Assembly (NCBI GenBank): GCA_026397385.1 | Contig: JAPLUY010000005.1 | Coordinates: 1 to 36,813, forward strand | Reading direction: 5' to 3' | Length of the DNA: 36,813 nt | Origin: Candidatus Aenigmatarchaeota archaeon | GTDB lineage: Archaea > Aenigmatarchaeota > Aenigmatarchaeia > CG10238-14 > SCSR01 | Shown: positions 1-7,590 of the stretch, one piece after another | Layout of the letters: each line of letters starts with the position of its first letter | Numbering within the stretch: the stretch's first letter is position 1 | Position numbers and translations under genes: made by a program | Notes under the pieces: generated by a model | What the model was told of the DNA's origin: nothing | Database searches by the model: none | Seen by the model: only the letters and a program-made list of their open reading frames with translations

Positions 1-692
1 TTGCGAACGCAATCATAGAAAACAAGCCCGAGAGGACGGTGAAGAAGCTCTTCACGGACAAGGAGGAAGGCGAGAAGGTCGACGTGATCGAGACCAAGGA
101 CGATGACGACCAGGCGAATTTCATCCTCAAGACCGTAAAGGAGCTGCTGAAGAAGTACAGCATGAAGGACATAGCGATACTTTGCAGGGGGAGGGCAAGC
201 GCTGGACTGATCGTCGACGCCTTCCGGAAGCACGGCATCCCGTTCCACTTCGTCGGCGAGGCTGGATTCTTCGAGGAGCCTATAGTCAAGGACGTCATGT
301 CTTATCTCAAGGTCGTCGATGACCCAGTGGAGAGCAACGCGGAGATGGTGAGGATACTCCACAGGGACATCTACTCGATAAGGAGGACGGACATAGCGAA
401 GTTCAACACCTACGCGTCGGACAACGACCTCAGCGCTTTCGAGGCGCTTGAGCACATCAATAAGATGGACATAGACAGGAAGAGGTTCGAGGCGGCGAGG
501 TCGGTGCTGGAGGATCTGATAAAGTCCAAGAGTAAGATGAAGCTGCTCGAGCTGGTGCACAAGCTGCTTTTCGAGACGGACTTCTACAGGTACGAGATAG
601 CCTTCGACAACAAGAAGAACATCGCCCTTTTGAACAAGTTCTACAAGTTTGTCGAGGAGTATGACGGCATATACCGCGGCTTTTCTACGTAG
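1..692 (+). pseudogene. UvrD/PcrA-like helicase, C-terminal helicase part, 5' partial (broken gene, segment 1)
   Basis: Superfamily 1 DNA helicase that would unwind DNA with ATP during repair or end processing. The reading frame is open to the left window edge (codons begin at position 3), so the N-terminal ATPase motifs lie outside. The visible part resembles the 2A/2B region of UvrD/PcrA: a KKLFT...EEGE stretch near the start, then DIAILCRGRASAG and a GIPFHFVGEAGFFE...KDVMSYLKVV block typical of motif IV and its surroundings. The frame runs to about 676, where the sequence jumps directly to motif VI in another frame; the stop at 690-692 is an out-of-frame consequence. The 2B domain end and the conserved motif V segment are therefore missing. 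Family assignment is secure; whether the gene is truly broken or mis-assembled cannot be decided here. Confidence 0.8.
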
Positions 693-1097
693 GCGTGACG
701 AGGGCGGAGAAGAAGCTCATAATAACCTATGCGAAGAGGTACGGAGACAACAAGACCGATTCGAAGCCCTCGAGGTTCCTTGAGGAGATTGCATACAGGA
801 AGAACCCGAATGTCAAGTTCGAATCGGTGGAGGTCGAAAGGACGGAAGTAGAGGAGACGAAGATTGAAAGGCGGGTGCACGACATGCTGCTAAGGGAGGC
901 CGTTTCCGCGCTTAGGCTGAACGACTACAACCTGGCCATAGAGAAGGTATTGCTCATGGCGAAGGCGATAAACGAGGACACGGACATCGAAAAGGACATA
1001 ATCGGCAAGATCAAGGCTCCCGACTGCAGCGAGGTCTTGAGGCAGATAAAGGACGGACGGATGGTCCAGGAAAAGCTGATCATGGAAGGCTCCACGC
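665..1097 (+). pseudogene. UvrD-like helicase motif VI and linker (broken gene, segment 2)
   Basis: Continuation of the same helicase in another frame. Reading from about 677 gives RLFYVGVTRAEKKL, the classic SF1 motif VI, followed by a PSRFLEEI tail and a lysine/glutamate-rich linker. The GTG at 695 lies inside motif VI and is not a plausible start. From about 1098 this frame gives an arginine-rich nonsense tail (to the stop at 1255) while the neighbouring frame resumes the nuclease domain. The junction at about 1090-1098 removes the start of the nuclease domain, which in relatives carries the first Fe-S cysteine (a CPLKYKY-like segment). Codon and base usage match the host-like high-GC regions. 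Confidence 0.75.
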
Positions 1098-1712
1098 GAC
1101 TTCGGAGCCACGGTGCACGACGTGATAGAGCAGCTCACGAGGATGATTATGGACGGCCGGAAGCCAAGCGAAAAGGACGCGCTGGAGCTGCTGAAAAGGA
1201 GATGGGATCCCAAGGGCTACGGGTCCAAGCTGGACGAGAAGAGGGACTACGATGAGGGGAAGGATATACTCAAGACCTTCCTCAAGGAGCAGACTGCGAT
1301 GAAGGGCGATATCGTGGACATAGAGAGGTCCTTCACCACGGACGTGGACGGCATAAAGATGACAGGAAGGATCGACAGGATAGACAAGGACGGCGAGGAC
1401 TACACGGTCATCGACTACAAGACCGCGAAGAAGGTCCTGTCGGAGAAGGAGATAAGGGAGGACCTGCAGCTGCTGATGTACTCGCTTGTCACGGAGAAGC
1501 TCTACGGGAAGAAGCCAAGCAGGATAGGCATCTGGTTCCTGCGGCACAACAAGAAGGTCTTCGTGGAGGTGGACGGCGCCTCCCTGGAGGCGATGAAGGC
1601 AGACGTGAAGGCGGCCGTCGAGAAGATCATGTCCGAAGCTTTCGATCCAACGCCCGGATGGGAGTGCAAGAACTGCGACTACGACTGCCTGTGCGACGCG
1701 AGGAAAATGTGA
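1098..1712 (+). pseudogene. PD-(D/E)XK (RecB/Cas4/AddB-like) nuclease domain of the helicase gene (segment 3)
   Basis: C-terminal nuclease domain of a helicase-nuclease fusion, probably for end resection or repair. The frame starts to make sense at DFGATVHDVIEQ (1098 on), the usual opening of RecB-family nuclease domains. It continues with the active-site region GRIDRIDKD...YTVIDYKTAKK (D and K of the PD-(D/E)XK core), a DLQLLMYSL helix, and a C-terminal cysteine cluster ECKNCDYDCLC typical of AddB/Cas4-type Fe-S binding. An ATG-like start is not needed because this is the tail of the upstream gene; GTG at 1113 is internal. The stop at 1710-1712 looks natural. Directly downstream the base composition changes to AT-rich. 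Confidence 0.75.
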
Positions 1713-1713
1713 G

Positions 1714-1793
1714 GGAAAAATATATTATTAGAAAAATGCAATAAATTATTAGAAGTCGAAAAAATAAAGGATTTATTTGGTGGCAACAAATGA
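1714..1793 (+). pseudogene. Truncated 3' tail of an unknown AT-rich gene
   Basis: One frame reads through about 25 codons (NILLEKCNKLLEVEKIKD... ending GGNK) with no usable start codon after the helicase stop. It ends in a TGA at 1791-1793 that overlaps the ATG of the next gene (ATGA arrangement). This looks like the end of a gene once translationally coupled to the TBP-like gene and cut off at the island border. It is short, so a chance open frame is possible. Confidence 0.35.
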
Positions 1794-2125
1794 AACAAAA
1801 AAAATCAGCAATTCAAAATTTTTTAAAAAATAAATCGGAGTGTGAACCTAAAATTGTCAACATCGTTGCAACTGGCAATTTTTCGAAAAGACTTAATATT
1901 AATTCACTAGCAAGAAATCTGGATGTAGAAGAAAAAATATATGACCCTGAGACGTATCCAGCTTTACTTGTAAAAGTAGGAAAAAATAAAAAACACGTGA
2001 CCCTATATTCAAGTGGTAAATACATTATTGTAGGAGTGACGTCTAAAAAAGAATTATTTTTAGTATACAAAGAAATAGTAAAAAAATTAAAGAAAGCCGG
2101 AGCATTAAACTCCAATTTTCAATGA
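1790..2125 (+). CDS. Single-repeat TATA-binding-protein-like protein
   Basis: The 111-aa product matches one repeat of the TBP fold, whereas archaeal TBPs have two. After an N-terminal basic stretch (about residues 1-20) it reads VNIVATGNF...LARNLD...YDPETYPALLVKV...LYSSGKYIIVG, ending with the helix IVKKLKKAGA. This parallels repeat 2 of the normal TBP in this window (6944-7540: VENIVASA, FNLDNSEYEPEQFPGLVYR, LLFGSGKVICAG, KKLKEIGA). The two phenylalanines that in TBP wedge into the TATA minor groove (in xFPxL and LxFxSGK) are both tyrosine here. It could dimerise to make a TBP-like saddle, but that is inference. It opens the restriction-modification cluster, 188 bp before the nuclease-methylase gene. 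An AT-rich promoter-like stretch precedes it. Confidence 0.7.
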   Translation: MKQKKSAIQNFLKNKSECEPKIVNIVATGNFSKRLNINSLARNLDVEEKIYDPETYPALLVKVGKNKKHVTLYSSGKYIIVGVTSKKELFLVYKEIVKKLKKAGALNSNFQ

Positions 2126-2313
2126 TGATAAATAAAAATTAAATATGTAATAGAAAATTTTCAGAATGAAGGTCGTGAAACGGGTACATTTCAATTGGTG
2201 TATGTGTTTTAATTAAGAACTTTTTTAGAAGTATGAAAAGTTATGCGGGAGGAGGTTATTAATCTCAGAGGGTTAAGATTATCATAAAACATCACTTAAA
2301 GAAGGTATTACAA

Positions 2314-4095
2314 ATGAATGAAGATATCCACGATTCTATTTTTACGAAAAACATACAAAGAGGACTAGATAAAAAAATCATTAAAGTAGAAAATGATGGT
2401 TCTAAAATAATTTATTATTGCAAGAGAAATTACTCAACCTCTTTTAAAAATCCGGAAGAAAGAGTCAGAGCTTCTTATTTTTGTGAGCTTGTTATAGATT
2501 ACGATTATCAGCCAAAAAATATAGATATTGAGGTTACGGTTCCTAGAAGGACGCCGGAAGACAGGGCAGATATTGTTGTTTATGATGAGGACGGTGCAGA
2601 ATATCTTGTTGTTGAATGCAAAAAAGACGGAATAACTGATGCTGAATTTAAACAGGCAATTGAACAAGTTTTTGGAAATGCAAATAGCCTAAGGGCAAAG
2701 TTTGCCTCTGTCATTGCAGGTATTACTAAAACTGCTTTTGATGTTTCAGGGTTCAAACCAAATGAAAGAGAAAAAAATGTTATTTCCGACATTCCTAAAA
2801 AATATGGAAAAACACCAAAATACAAATTCGTCAAAGGATACCCATACAAAGAATTAAAGGAAGTCTCTAGGGAGGAATTAATAAGAGCATTGGAAAAATC
2901 ACATGATACGGTTTGGCAAGGTGGAAAATTAGCGCCTACTACCGCTTTTGACGAAGTTTCTAAATTACTTTTTTGTAAATTAAGAGATGAAAAAATAACA
3001 AAGAAAGGCGAAGCTTACAGTTTTCAGATAGGAACTCATGAATCTTCGGAAGAAATTTTTAAGAGGATAGATGTAATTTATCAGAAAGCAAAGGCTGAAG
3101 ACTCAGAAGTCTTTAAGGAAGATATAAAATTAGAACCAAGAGTAGTTTATAGTGTTGTTGAACATTTGCAGGAATTAGCAATAGGCAAGATAGATTTAGA
3201 TACAAAGGGTGTTGCGTTTGAGCGATTTATGGAAGACTTTTTTAAGGGCAAGATGGGACAATTTTTTACACCGAGAGAAATAATAAACTTCTGCGTTGAA
3301 ATTATGAACCCGGAAAGAAGCGATTTAGTTATAGATCCCGCTTGCGGGTCTGGTGGTTTTTTGCTTAACGCTCTTGATAAAGTTAGAAAATTTTCAGAAT
3401 TGAATTACGATGAAATGGAAGCGTGGGAAAATTGGCATAAGTTTGCTATGAATAATCTTTATGGAATTGAAATAAATGATCAAATTGCAAGAGTTTGTAA
3501 GATGAATATGATAATTCATGATGATGGACACACAAATATTATCAGCACAGATTCATTGAAAAATATTGATGAAATCACAAAAATCCACAAAGGATTTAAG
3601 AAAGCTCAATTTGACATTCTTTTAACAAATCCCCCGTTTGGAGCAATTGTAAAATCTACAGAAAAAGATTATTTGGACAAATATGAATTGGGTAAAGATA
3701 AACAAAACCAAAAAACAGAGATTTTATTCATAGAAAGATGTTTGGATTTCCTAAAGCCAAATGGAAAAATGGCGATTGTTTTACCGGATGGAATTTTAAC
3801 AAATTCCTCTTTACAATATGTTAGAGATTTCTTGATAAAAAAGTCGCAGATTTTGGCAATTGTTAGTTTACCGCAATTTGCGTTTACACATTTCGGAGCG
3901 GGGGTCAAATCCTCTCTTATTTTTGTAAGAAAGAAAAAAGAAGAAGAAACAAACAACTGTCCTATTTTTATGGCGATCGCTGAACACATCGGTTACGATG
4001 CAACGGGAAGGAAAGATGCGATCAACGACTTAAATAAAATTTATGACGAATATAAAAAATTCGAGAAGGATCCAAAGTCTTACAAGGGAGTTTAA
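2314..4095 (+). CDS. Restriction nuclease-N6-adenine DNA methyltransferase fusion (BcgI-A/Type I HsdM-like)
   Basis: The 593-aa protein joins two activities. Residues about 45-180 form a type I restriction R-subunit N-terminal nuclease domain: PEERVRASY, then D86 (RADIVVY) and E101-x-K103 (VVECKK) as the PD-(D/E)XK triad, and FKQAIEQ. Residues about 280-590 are an N6-adenine methyltransferase with GQFFTPREI, the SAM-binding DPACGSGG at 341-348 and the catalytic NPPF at 439-442. No helicase/translocase domain or separate hsdR gene is present, so the pair with the next gene resembles BcgI-type systems, where one polypeptide cuts and methylates and a second recognises DNA. A ribosome site (AAGAAGG) lies about 10 nt before the ATG. 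AT-rich codons suggest recent acquisition. Confidence 0.85.
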   Translation: MNEDIHDSIFTKNIQRGLDKKIIKVENDGSKIIYYCKRNYSTSFKNPEERVRASYFCELVIDYDYQPKNIDIEVTVPRRTPEDRADIVVYDEDGAEYLVVECKKDGITDAEFKQAIEQVFGNANSLRAKFASVIAGITKTAFDVSGFKPNEREKNVISDIPKKYGKTPKYKFVKGYPYKELKEVSREELIRALEKSHDTVWQGGKLAPTTAFDEVSKLLFCKLRDEKITKKGEAYSFQIGTHESSEEIFKRIDVIYQKAKAEDSEVFKEDIKLEPRVVYSVVEHLQELAIGKIDLDTKGVAFERFMEDFFKGKMGQFFTPREIINFCVEIMNPERSDLVIDPACGSGGFLLNALDKVRKFSELNYDEMEAWENWHKFAMNNLYGIEINDQIARVCKMNMIIHDDGHTNIISTDSLKNIDEITKIHKGFKKAQFDILLTNPPFGAIVKSTEKDYLDKYELGKDKQNQKTEILFIERCLDFLKPNGKMAIVLPDGILTNSSLQYVRDFLIKKSQILAIVSLPQFAFTHFGAGVKSSLIFVRKKKEEETNNCPIFMAIAEHIGYDATGRKDAINDLNKIYDEYKKFEKDPKSYKGV

Positions 4096-4096
4096 G

Positions 4097-5479
4097 ATGG
4101 AATGCTTTACTATCCTTGCTGATGAAATTGATCAAAGGAGATTAGATCCTTACTATCATTCTAAAATTTTTAAAGATAATGAAAAAATAATAAGAAACTC
4201 TAAATTTGAAGTAAAACTGTTGAAGGATGTTTCTAAAAAAATAGTTGACGGTCCTTTCGGTAGTCAACTAAAAGTAGAGGAATATGTTGAAAAAGGAATC
4301 CCACTAATCAGAGTCAAAGATGTTAAAGATCAAGAATTACTTGAAGATAATTTTGTATACATTTCTAAAGAAAAACAAGAACAACTAAAGAGAAGTAAAG
4401 TACTTCCAGGAGATGTACTTTTAACTAAGGCGGGTTCTATTGGAAATGCATGTGTTTTTCCAAAACACTTAAGAGAAGCGAACATAACTTCTCACCTGGC
4501 AAAGATAGAAGTAAACAATGTTGTATACCCAGAATATTTATGTAAATATTTAAACACAAAATATGGCAGATTACAAATATTTAGAGAAGGAAATAAAACT
4601 ACACGACCGGAGCTAAATATTTCCGAAGTTTCCTCCATACTTGTTATAGTCCCTCCATTGGGAAAACAGGAAAAAATAGTTCAATTGATGGATAAATCAT
4701 ATTTTCAAAAGAGGGAAAAAAAACTAGAAGCCCAGAATTTACTTGATTCATTAAATGATTATGTTCTTGGAGAATTGGGAATAGTCCCACTCAAATTAAA
4801 GGATAAAATGATTTATGTTGTTAATTATGATACTGTTAAAAATAATAGATTAGATGCTTACTATTATCAGCCTAAATTTGAAGAAGTGGAAAATATAATT
4901 AAGAACTGTGGAGTTGAGGTTAAAAAGTTAAAAGAATGTTTTGATGGTGAGTTAGTCAAAGGGATATTGCCCACCGATAAAGAAAAAGAAGGTGGTGCAA
5001 AAGTTTTACAGATTAAAAACATTCTTAGAAACGGATTGATAAATACTTCTAAATATGTTACTGCCAAAAATATCTTTGGGTCAGAACATAAGATAAAAAA
5101 GGGAGAAGTGATACTAGTCATTACTGGGGCAACAATTGGTAAAGTTGGTTTATGGTATTCTAATGAAGATTTTTATCTTGGTGGGGATATGGTAAAATTT
5201 TTTACAAGTGACAATGTTGATCCATACTATATTCAAGCCTTCTTATTGTCCCAATTAGGGCAATATCAATTATTGAGACATATTACGGGAGCGACAAACA
5301 AACATTTGTCTCCTGATGATATTGAGAAAATTAAAATTCCTATTCCATCGTTTAGTGTTCAAAACAAAATTGGCGAAGAATTTAAAAAACGAATGCAAAA
5401 AGCTGAACAATTGAAAAATGAAGCTAAAGAAGATTTTGAAAAAACTAAACAAGAAGTTGAAAAGATGATTCTAGGTTAG
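4097..5479 (+). CDS. Restriction-modification DNA specificity subunit (HsdS/BcgIB-like)
   Basis: This 460-aa protein supplies DNA sequence recognition for the nuclease-methylase encoded just upstream. It has the two-fold HsdS plan: target recognition domain 1 (about 35-200, with VDGPFGSQLK, GIPLIRVKDV, PGDVLLTKAGSIG and a closing VPPLGKQEKIVQLMD), a helical spacer (to about 230), a second recognition domain (about 245-430, with AKVLQIKNI, KGEVILVITGATIGKVG and IPIPSFSVQNKIGEEF), and a final coiled coil. The chosen ATG follows the upstream stop by one base and has AGGGAG as ribosome site; a longer in-frame start at 4043 would overlap the methylase by 53 bp and adds an unrelated leader. Two different recognition domains predict a bipartite asymmetric target. 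Confidence 0.85.
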   Translation: MECFTILADEIDQRRLDPYYHSKIFKDNEKIIRNSKFEVKLLKDVSKKIVDGPFGSQLKVEEYVEKGIPLIRVKDVKDQELLEDNFVYISKEKQEQLKRSKVLPGDVLLTKAGSIGNACVFPKHLREANITSHLAKIEVNNVVYPEYLCKYLNTKYGRLQIFREGNKTTRPELNISEVSSILVIVPPLGKQEKIVQLMDKSYFQKREKKLEAQNLLDSLNDYVLGELGIVPLKLKDKMIYVVNYDTVKNNRLDAYYYQPKFEEVENIIKNCGVEVKKLKECFDGELVKGILPTDKEKEGGAKVLQIKNILRNGLINTSKYVTAKNIFGSEHKIKKGEVILVITGATIGKVGLWYSNEDFYLGGDMVKFFTSDNVDPYYIQAFLLSQLGQYQLLRHITGATNKHLSPDDIEKIKIPIPSFSVQNKIGEEFKKRMQKAEQLKNEAKEDFEKTKQEVEKMILG

Positions 5480-5536
5480 AAAAATTGATTATATATATTT
5501 TCAAATATTATTTTCTGGGGATTAACTAAATTAACA

Positions 5537-5833
5537 TTAAATAATTCCTGAAAACCCAAGTTCTTTGAGTTCCTCTAGTCTTTTTTTCTTATCTATGTTA
5601 TTCGTCTGAGTACCTTCTCTCCAAGCGCGTTCTATCTCCTTCGCGGACTTGCCACAGTTCGGACATTTATCTGATAAAAGTTCGTGCCCCTCTGCCTTTT
5701 TGTGCCATCTAGTGTTCTTGGCAATTGCACTTCTGCTGATGCTAGCCGCAGTATGACTAGGCCACCAGAGAATCTCCAGAACCTCATGCTCGCAGAAAGG
5801 ACACATTTCTTTGAGTTTCTGATGTGGATCCAT
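5537..5833 (-). CDS. Small zinc-binding protein of unknown function
   Basis: The 98-aa product has two CxxC knuckles, CPFC near residue 11 and CPNC near residue 57, which probably bind one zinc ion together. Between them lies a tryptophan-rich stretch (EILWWPSHTAASISRSAIAKNTRWH) and after them a charged helix. The gene converges with the specificity gene and shares its AT-rich composition, so it probably belongs to the island. The SRSAIAKNTRWH segment looks like a nucleic-acid-contacting loop, but no enzyme motif is visible. It could be a small DNA- or RNA-binding accessory to the restriction-modification genes or an independent passenger. Confidence 0.7.
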   Translation of the reverse strand: MDPHQKLKEMCPFCEHEVLEILWWPSHTAASISRSAIAKNTRWHKKAEGHELLSDKCPNCGKSAKEIERAWREGTQTNNIDKKKRLEELKELGFSGII

Positions 5834-5958
5834 GATTTAATAATGTCTAGGAGTTAATTAAAAAGAATATTAAAAGTCTGGCTTTGCATATTCTGTCAAC
5901 AAGCCATGGTGACGAGAAATTTTGTCGCACGCGGGTGATTCATTTTTAAAGACGCTAA

Positions 5959-6420
5959 TTAGCCGCTGGCTTCTGAAGCTTCCACTTCCTTTCGTATTTT
6001 TGCTATATGTTGCTTCGCTGTTTCGGGGGCTATAGTTTCTATGTGCAAATCCCCACATTTTGCACGTTCCGTTTCGTCTTCGGTTACAACAACAACGTCT
6101 AGTCCTTCAAGCTGTTTCAGCTGAGCTAGTTTGACGGTGGACTCGATCGGTGTAAGGGAAGCGGAGGGGTTGTCCTCGTGCAGTAGGCCTTTTACACACC
6201 CTATATACCAGTGCTTTTCCGGATAAGCCGCAAAAAGACTGTTCAGCACGGACGACGTAACGCAAAAGTTAAGTTCCATCTTGTGGCATTTGCAATCCAT
6301 CACTTCTTTGAGCATGGCTTTAGATGGTGTTTCCACGTAATGCTTCTCTATGGATTTGTTAAGCGCGGAAAACCCGAAAATGAACACTTGAAAATCGTCT
6401 CGTACGTGCTCTTCAAACAT
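5959..6420 (-). CDS. Unknown protein, possibly PIN-like; second gene of a two-gene unit
   Basis: The 153-aa product is not recognised with certainty. The C-terminal half has a VTSSVLNSLF segment, then a strand-rich GLDVVVVTEDETERAKC and an IETIAPETAKQHI ending, an order reminiscent of PIN-type or other Rossmann-like nuclease folds. A clear acidic quartet cannot be assigned, and four cysteines occur in the middle. It lies 55 bp after the small gene at 6476-6724 on the same strand; the size order (small first, larger second) resembles toxin-antitoxin loci. A GAGGGGC ribosome site precedes its ATG. Composition is intermediate between the island and the host-like regions. Confidence 0.55.
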   Translation of the reverse strand: MFEEHVRDDFQVFIFGFSALNKSIEKHYVETPSKAMLKEVMDCKCHKMELNFCVTSSVLNSLFAAYPEKHWYIGCVKGLLHEDNPSASLTPIESTVKLAQLKQLEGLDVVVVTEDETERAKCGDLHIETIAPETAKQHIAKIRKEVEASEASG

Positions 6421-6475
6421 ATGTGCCCCTCAGTGCTAAAAGTAAGTCCGTTCAGAACTTGCTTTTTTAAGCAGT

Positions 6476-6724
6476 TTAATCTTCGGCAACCGCAAAGATG
6501 TCAGGTGTTTGAGTAACGTTTGCGGCTTTAATTATCCTAAGAGGCGAGTGCATCGTAATCCTGACAGAAATGATGTCTTGCGGTTGTGCCGAATCTATGA
6601 TTTCCCGCGCAGGCCCCTCGACGACGAACCCGTATTTTTTGACGGTAGTCCTGATGGTATCGGCGGGCAGGTATTTCACGGCTTCAAATTCTTCTTTGTT
6701 TGAGTTCATTTCTATCATCTTCAT
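6476..6724 (-). CDS. Small unknown protein, first gene of the two-gene unit
   Basis: This 82-aa acidic-to-neutral protein begins MKMIEMNSNKEEF and has an amphipathic pattern with no cysteines or membrane segments. The segment KYLPADTIRTTVKKYGF could form a short DNA-binding helix pair, which would fit an antitoxin role for the neighbour at 5959-6420; this is inference from size and order only. I prefer the ATG at 6724 over the TTG at 6739 because a TATA-like TTAAATTC lies about 30 nt upstream, as in other genes of this window. Confidence 0.5.
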   Translation of the reverse strand: MKMIEMNSNKEEFEAVKYLPADTIRTTVKKYGFVVEGPAREIIDSAQPQDIISVRITMHSPLRIIKAANVTQTPDIFAVAED

Positions 6725-6806
6725 ACTAGCCTCTGGCAATTCGTAATCGCATGGCTAAGAATTTAAACTTGAGCCCAACGCGCACCAGAGCTATGTAAAA
6801 TATGGG

Positions 6807-6923
6807 CTAGCTACATGATAAGTTTAACGTCCACCTTCGGAGATCATCGACAGTTCCCTTGACAATCTTCACAACCGCCTCGCTGTTCTTATAATCGTCG
6901 TCTATCTTGAACTTGGACTTCCT
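6807..6923 (-). pseudogene. Possible Pcc1-like (KEOPS subunit) coding remnant
   Basis: Downstream of the TBP gene, one minus-strand frame is open for 38 codons without a start codon and reads KSKFKIDDDYKNSEAVVKI followed by KGTVDDLRRW. Pcc1 proteins end with a similar strand-strand-GTVNSYLRW pattern, but the usual SALR helix start is missing. It may be the shrunken 3' end of a gene, comparable to the other sites in this window that lack internal blocks. The remaining sequence in 6725-6943 shows nothing else I can support. Weak evidence. Confidence 0.25.
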
Positions 6924-6943
6924 TCAAGTCTTCCGCCCGTCCA

Positions 6944-7540
6944 CTAAGCCTTCGTCGCGGGCTTCGGCTTGATTATCGCGCCTATTTCCTTGAGCTTCTT
7001 AGAGACGCGCGCGACTGCGATTCCGATGTCCTTCACGTTGCGTGCGCCTGCGCAGATGACCTTGCCGCTGCCGAACAGCAGGAACGCGACCTTCGGGTCC
7101 TTCATGCGGTAGACGAGGCCAGGGAACTGCTCGGGCTCGTACTCTGAGTTGTCCAGGTTGAACGCGATCTTGTCGAGGTCCAGCGTACCATCGAGCTTGG
7201 CCGAGGCCACGATGTTCTCGACCTGCACCTTATAGTCCTTGGGCAGCTTCACGCCCGACTTGGTGATGAGTTCGGCCACGCGCTCGAAGACGAGCTTGAC
7301 GTCGGATATGTTGCGGCAGCCCGTGCAGACGACCTTCCCGCTGCCGAAGATCAAGGCAGCGGCCTTCGGCTCCTTCATGCGGTAGACCACGCCCGGAAAA
7401 CGCTCCGGCTCGTACTCCATCCCGCCCGTCTTTACCAGCCTTTCCAGCTGTATGCGTACGCCAAACGTGGCGGTAGCGACCGTGTTCTCCACGTGAATCC
7501 CGAACTCCTTAGAGGCTGTCAATAGAAAACGACCTAGCAT
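6944..7540 (-). CDS. tbp: TATA-binding protein (TBP), general transcription factor
   Basis: The protein binds promoter TATA boxes and recruits TFB and RNA polymerase. The 198-aa product has the expected two direct repeats: repeat 1 (about 14-100) with VENTVATATFG, EYEPERFPGVVYR and ALIFGSGKVVCTG; repeat 2 (about 105-190) with VENIVASAKL, EYEPEQFPGLVYR and LLFGSGKVICAG. All four intercalating phenylalanine positions (FPG twice, IFGSGK, LFGSGK) are kept. The C-terminus is a short Lys/Pro/Ala tail. The N-terminus (MLGRFLLTASKEFGI) is a little longer and more hydrophobic than usual, so a start further inside is possible, although no better ATG is visible. It is divergent from the winged-helix/RelE pair. 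Confidence 0.95.
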   Translation of the reverse strand: MLGRFLLTASKEFGIHVENTVATATFGVRIQLERLVKTGGMEYEPERFPGVVYRMKEPKAAALIFGSGKVVCTGCRNISDVKLVFERVAELITKSGVKLPKDYKVQVENIVASAKLDGTLDLDKIAFNLDNSEYEPEQFPGLVYRMKDPKVAFLLFGSGKVICAGARNVKDIGIAVARVSKKLKEIGAIIKPKPATKA

Positions 7541-7590
7541 AAATTAGTCATGCACCCACATATACTCGATATATGGCGCCCTGGCAGGCC

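Larger units (their letters stand above)
1713..5870. other. AT-rich island, likely horizontally acquired
   Basis: From just after the helicase stop to about 5870 the DNA is strongly AT-rich, with A/T-ending codons, in contrast with the GC-rich codons on both sides. It holds a truncated coding tail, a single-repeat TBP-like gene, a nuclease-methyltransferase gene, a specificity gene and a small zinc-binding gene. No transposase, integrase or terminal repeat was recognised, so the mobilising agent is unknown. The composition break and the restriction-modification cargo suggest lateral transfer. Confidence 0.65.

Noticed and set aside
660-700. Programmed frameshift or intron as explanation of the helicase break
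   Set aside because: A conserved block of the protein is missing at the junction, which frameshifting or splicing of the present sequence cannot restore.
2126-2313. Small open frame MKVVKRVHFNWCMCFN in the gap before the nuclease-methylase gene
   Set aside because: Only 16 codons, no ribosome site and AT-rich DNA where short frames arise by chance.
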